Below, one piece after another: positions 61,701 through 64,000 of a stretch of 64,000 nucleotides of DNA. Each line of letters opens with the position of its first letter. Within the stretch, counting starts at the first letter, position 1. Both the position numbers and the translations under genes were made by a program. The DNA lies in assembly GCF_004210375.1 (NCBI RefSeq), contig NC_134830.1:168895874-168959873 (forward strand), read 5' to 3'. The notes under the pieces were generated by a model. That model had not been told where the DNA came from, made no database searches, and saw only the letters and a program-made list of their open reading frames with translations. This DNA comes from Tachypleus tridentatus. Taxonomy: Eukaryota; Arthropoda; Merostomata; Xiphosura; Limulidae.

Positions 61701-64000
61701 ATTTATCTATTTATAGTGTGAGTAAATATTACCTCTTCTTGCAAGAATGTTTGAGAAGAATCTGTAAAGTTCAATCTAGACAAGGTTAAGCAATCAGTAA
61801 ATAGAATGTTATATGCATACAAACATTGGGATTAGGTTAGTTGCTCTGGACAGAATTTGAAGTCCATTTTAATTATTCAAAAGATTTCAAGGTAAAAAAT
61901 GGCACAACTGTGAAGAATGTAAATATTTCTTCTAAATACATATTTTTTTAACTAATAGAATTTTCAATTGACTGTTTTAGAAATGTCAACTTACACTGCA
62001 TATCTGGAGGAGGCATGGCAGAATAGGGTGATAATGCTTGTCCCACTTCCCACATACTTGTTGTTGGCATTGTCATGCTACCAGGAGACATTGCTTTAAA
62101 TTTCTTTTGAGCAGCACATGGATCTGAGAAAGAGAAAAAAAACCTACTTAGCATGAAAAAATAAAGTTAAAGTTGTCATTGATATAAAACATTCCATCAA
62201 AGGTTAAACATATCTATTATAAGAGCAATTGTAAGCATGTGAAAACTTCAAAAAACAAGATAATGAAGTAAGCTAGATTTGCTTCAAATTCAAAGTTTTA
62301 TCATTTTAATGGATACTTTTATCTCTTCCACCAAAACAATGCATGTTTCAGTTCTTTCTATGTCTGTCAAACTAATCACTGGCAGAAGTTTACAATTTTA
62401 AAGTCTTATTACAAAGGAGGAAAATTTCCCTGTCAAAAAATATTTAAACATTCTGCTTGGAATTAAAAGAGTTCTTAAACATTTTTTTAAAGATTAGTTT
62501 ACTTCAAGACAAGATCGACACTTGACTAAAATAATGAAACCGTATCCTATATTTCCCTAATTAATACTGGTGCAAATGAAAATTAATCATCTTTCAAAAA
62601 ATTACAGAACATTACAAGTAAGATGTTTAGTTTGAAACTACAACTACTTATACAGTTTGTAACATTAAATAACTTGTTTATTTTTAGAATGTTTGCAAAA
62701 AGCTAAACAAAAAATTAATTACACATAGTGAATTCTAATTCTGAGCTGATAAACCAGGTACTCAACAGCACCTATTGCCAACCATTGTGGTACTCTCTGA
62801 TTTAATAGTGTGATTCAAAGTGAATGTGCTACAAATAGGTTTATAGCAATATCAATAATAAACTTTAATTTTGAGTTTACTCTAAAGTTTAAAAATATCA
62901 AATACACTTGGGTTTCTAGAATTTGTTCTGAACAGCTTGCAACAGGCTATCTTTTGTTTAGAATGTTTTACCAGTTTCTCAGTCAGTTTATTTCTTAAAT
63001 AACTGTTTATCTTGATGAGTAGTATTTTAAACTTTAAAAACTTGTTTAAAAGTAAACAAAATTAAACAATAATTCAATTTAAGTTCATAAACACAGTTAT
63101 TATACACATATTTTTCATACTTTAAAACTTGTTTGTTTATTTTTAAATTTTGCACAAAGCTACACGAGGGTTATCTGCACTAGTTATCTCTAACTTAGCA
63201 GTGTAAGACTAGATGGAAGGCAGCTAGTCATCACCACCCACTGCCAACTCTTAGGCTAATCTTTTACCAATGAATAGTGTGATTGACCATCACATTATAA
63301 CAGCACCATGGTTGAAAGGGCGAGAACATTAGGTGTGACAGGGAATTCGAACCACAACCTTCAGATTATGAGTTGAGCACCTTAACCACCTAGCCATGCT
63401 GAGCTACTTAGAAACTTCGAACTCTTATTGTTTTTAAAATACATACCTTGGTCATGTTCTTGTTTTGAAGAGACGGGTTTCCAACTAGCAGTGGCCTCCA
63501 TTGTTACCTCATCTATCTCAGAATTACTAAGGTTTGTTATGATGGCCCATATATACTGATCTACCTCTAGGCCTTCAAGATATGCAGTTTTACTTAAAAA
63601 AAAAGAAGGAAAGAATGAATATTACTATAAAAACTGTTTGAAATTGAAAAAAAAGGAGTTATAACTACACTGACAAAAAGTTTAAAGTCTACAAGAGTTT
63701 CACATTGAATATTTGTTTCTATAACATATTGACTAATTATGCATCATTTTACAAGATGATTCTACATTGTTAGCAATTCAATTCTTAAGGTGCAATTTTT
63801 GACAAAACAAGCCCTTATTGTTAAATTATACATATATTGACAAAACAGGCCCTTATTGTTAAATTATACATATATTGACAAAACAAGCCCTTATTGTTAA
63901 ATTATACATATATTGACAAAACAAGCCCTTATTGTTAAATTATACATATATTATCTTACTTGCAGATTGGACACCTCCAAGCTCCTCTTTCACAATTCAT
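58556..64000 (-). CDS. ZMIZ1: Zinc finger MIZ domain protein 1/2 (tonalli) C-terminal 361 residues, partial
   Basis: Six exons (63960-64000, 63447-63592, 61995-62123, 60369-60541, 59281-59694, 58556-58738) join in correct phase with consensus splice sites and end in a stop. The protein begins inside the SP-RING (MIZ) zinc finger with [20 protein letters not shown], the end of the cysteine/tryptophan core. It continues GLEVDQYIWAIITNLSNSEI and DEVTMEATASWKPV, closely matching human ZMIZ1/ZMIZ2. Next come a low-complexity Ser/Asn/Pro/His region and the acidic C-terminus, DLSDLNFDPAAVIDGEGQG, LLPESVVDPMELLCYLDPPE and SDDILAFF. ZMIZ proteins are nuclear PIAS-like SUMO-pathway coactivators; the C-terminal region activates transcription, and Drosophila tonalli works with Brahma chromatin remodelling. 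The N-terminal part lies beyond the right edge. Orthology is firm; the choice between ZMIZ1 and ZMIZ2 is not meaningful in an arthropod. Confidence 0.95.
59281..59694 (-). CDS. ZMIZ1: ZMIZ exon: low-complexity region and acidic motif
   Basis: 138 codons, phase 0 at both ends. It starts QMYPPGIHDQSSQQMSHPAT, contains a (HTP)n stretch (NTPHTPHTPGNGGP) and a Ser/Asn run, and ends HTADLSDLNFDPAAVIDGEG then QGQEGLN. The DLxFDPAAVIxGxG motif parallels SDLTFNPSSALEGQAG in human ZMIZ1. Donor AAT|GTGAGT. Confidence 0.94.
59754..60035. repeat. Decayed minisatellite, 31-bp unit, about 9 copies
   Basis: Units of the type CATACCTAACAAGCCAACTA + CAATATAATGA recur at 31-bp spacing (59766, 59797, 59828 and on), with many point changes and some shortened units. 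It lies in the ZMIZ intron just upstream of the 59281-59694 exon on the transcript. Confidence 0.88.
60369..60541 (-). CDS. ZMIZ1: ZMIZ exon
   Basis: It encodes SIANGSITNGHNLPNGMNYR, then GMNGNYEFSSDYGSPLSRLN and LDPLVAMEKSLNQ. The MNGNYEFS and MEKSLNQ parts align with GNFDFPHG and LEKPLSH in vertebrate ZMIZ1. Good acceptor (TTTTATTTTCAG) and donor (CAG|GTAAGT). Confidence 0.92.
60542..61994 (-). other. ZMIZ intron, nothing recognised
   Basis: AT-rich intron of about 1.45 kb between good splice sites. No repeat or ORF of note. Confidence 0.7.
61995..62123 (-). CDS. ZMIZ1: ZMIZ exon
   Basis: It encodes DPCAAQKKFKAMSPGSMTMP and then TTSMWEVGQALSPYSAMPPP before AGT|GTAAGT. It corresponds to the K(R/K)FKxMSPxxMxMP segment of vertebrate ZMIZ. 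The acceptor has a strong pyrimidine tract (TTTTTTTCTCTTTCTCAG). Confidence 0.93.
62124..63446 (-). other. ZMIZ intron with a SINE
   Basis: An intron of about 1.3 kb; apart from the SINE at 63131-63405 I recognise nothing. The SINE ends about 40 bp from the upstream exon's splice donor. Confidence 0.75.
63131..63405 (-). mobile_element. SINE family 1 in a ZMIZ intron
   Basis: Near full-length, with its tail (GTTTGTTTATTTTTAAATTT) at the left and tRNA-like head at the right. It is therefore in the same sense as the ZMIZ transcript. Flanks ACTTTAAAACTT (63119-63130) and ACTTAGAAACTT (63406-63417) look like an aged target-site duplication (10 of 12 match). Many substitutions show it is old. Confidence 0.9.
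63447..63592 (-). CDS. ZMIZ1: ZMIZ exon: SP-RING C-terminal extension
   Basis: It encodes NKTAYLEGLEVDQYIWAI to WKPVSSKQEHDQ, the conserved helix-rich segment just after the SP-RING, where PIAS proteins contact SUMO E2. The acceptor is TTTTTAAG|T and the donor CAAG|GTATGT. Length 146 bp. Confidence 0.95.
63801..63951. repeat. Minisatellite, 38-bp unit, four copies
   Basis: Four units starting GACAAAACAAGCCCTTATTG at 63801, 63839, 63877 and 63915, nearly identical (one has CAGG for CAAG). The array ends 8 bp from the splice donor of the SP-RING exon. Unit sequence is unrelated to the 38-bp satellite at the left end. Confidence 0.95.
63960..64000 (-). CDS. ZMIZ1: ZMIZ exon: end of SP-RING zinc finger (partial)
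   Basis: It encodes [13 protein letters not shown] plus two bases of the next Asn codon. The two Cys of CPIC and the preceding Cys and Trp are zinc-ligand or core positions of the SP-RING. The donor GTAAGA is followed within 8 bp by a tandem repeat. The exon continues past the window edge. Confidence 0.93.

Noticed and set aside
1-63951. A link between the two 38-bp repeats (1-3419 and 63801-63951)
   Set aside because: The unit sequences are unrelated; the shared length is coincidence.

Overview
This is AT-rich animal DNA with large introns. It carries two multi-exon genes on the minus strand, three or more tRNA-derived SINE families, fossils of several retrotransposon and DNA transposon classes, and two large tandem-repeat arrays. 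The commonest SINE has a long conserved body next to a tRNA-like head and is present in about a dozen copies. From memory it matches the SINE that fills horseshoe crab (Limulus/Tachypleus) genomes, so a xiphosuran or other chelicerate is my best inference. I could not run a search to confirm this.

Layout, left to right. 1-3419: a satellite of 38-bp units that runs off the left edge. 3420-11482: mostly unannotated AT-rich DNA with a foldback repeat and two weak ORF candidates. 11483-31325: the 5' coding part of a gene read right to left. A 16-codon first coding exon (31253-31300) is joined across a 19-kb repeat-filled intron to a 257-codon exon (11483-12253) rich in Pro, Gly, Tyr and Ser, like the N-terminal tails of annexin A7/A11 or peflin. 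Its core domain was not found in the window.

32810-38420: a block of dead mobile elements (Jockey-type LINE, CR1/L2-like reverse transcriptase, Tigger/pogo transposase), with a 55-bp satellite of about 52 units between two LINE remnants. 38420-55020: intergenic or upstream DNA with a 285-bp recent tandem duplication and a dense SINE cluster (43.6-49.1 kb). Several SINEs still have exact target-site duplications. 55460-56480: a badly decayed Ty3/gypsy pol fragment.

58556-64000: the last six coding exons of a ZMIZ1/ZMIZ2 (Drosophila tonalli) orthologue, minus strand, running off the right edge. All exon phases join cleanly from the end of the SP-RING (MIZ) zinc finger through the C-terminal activation region to the stop. 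Its introns hold a SINE, a 31-bp decayed minisatellite and a 38-bp minisatellite that lies against a splice donor.

The two genes have the same orientation but no evident functional link. I found no operon-like unit, CRISPR array or other clear novel system. The most unusual features are the two satellites, the long repetitive low-complexity exon and the minisatellite at the ZMIZ splice donor.
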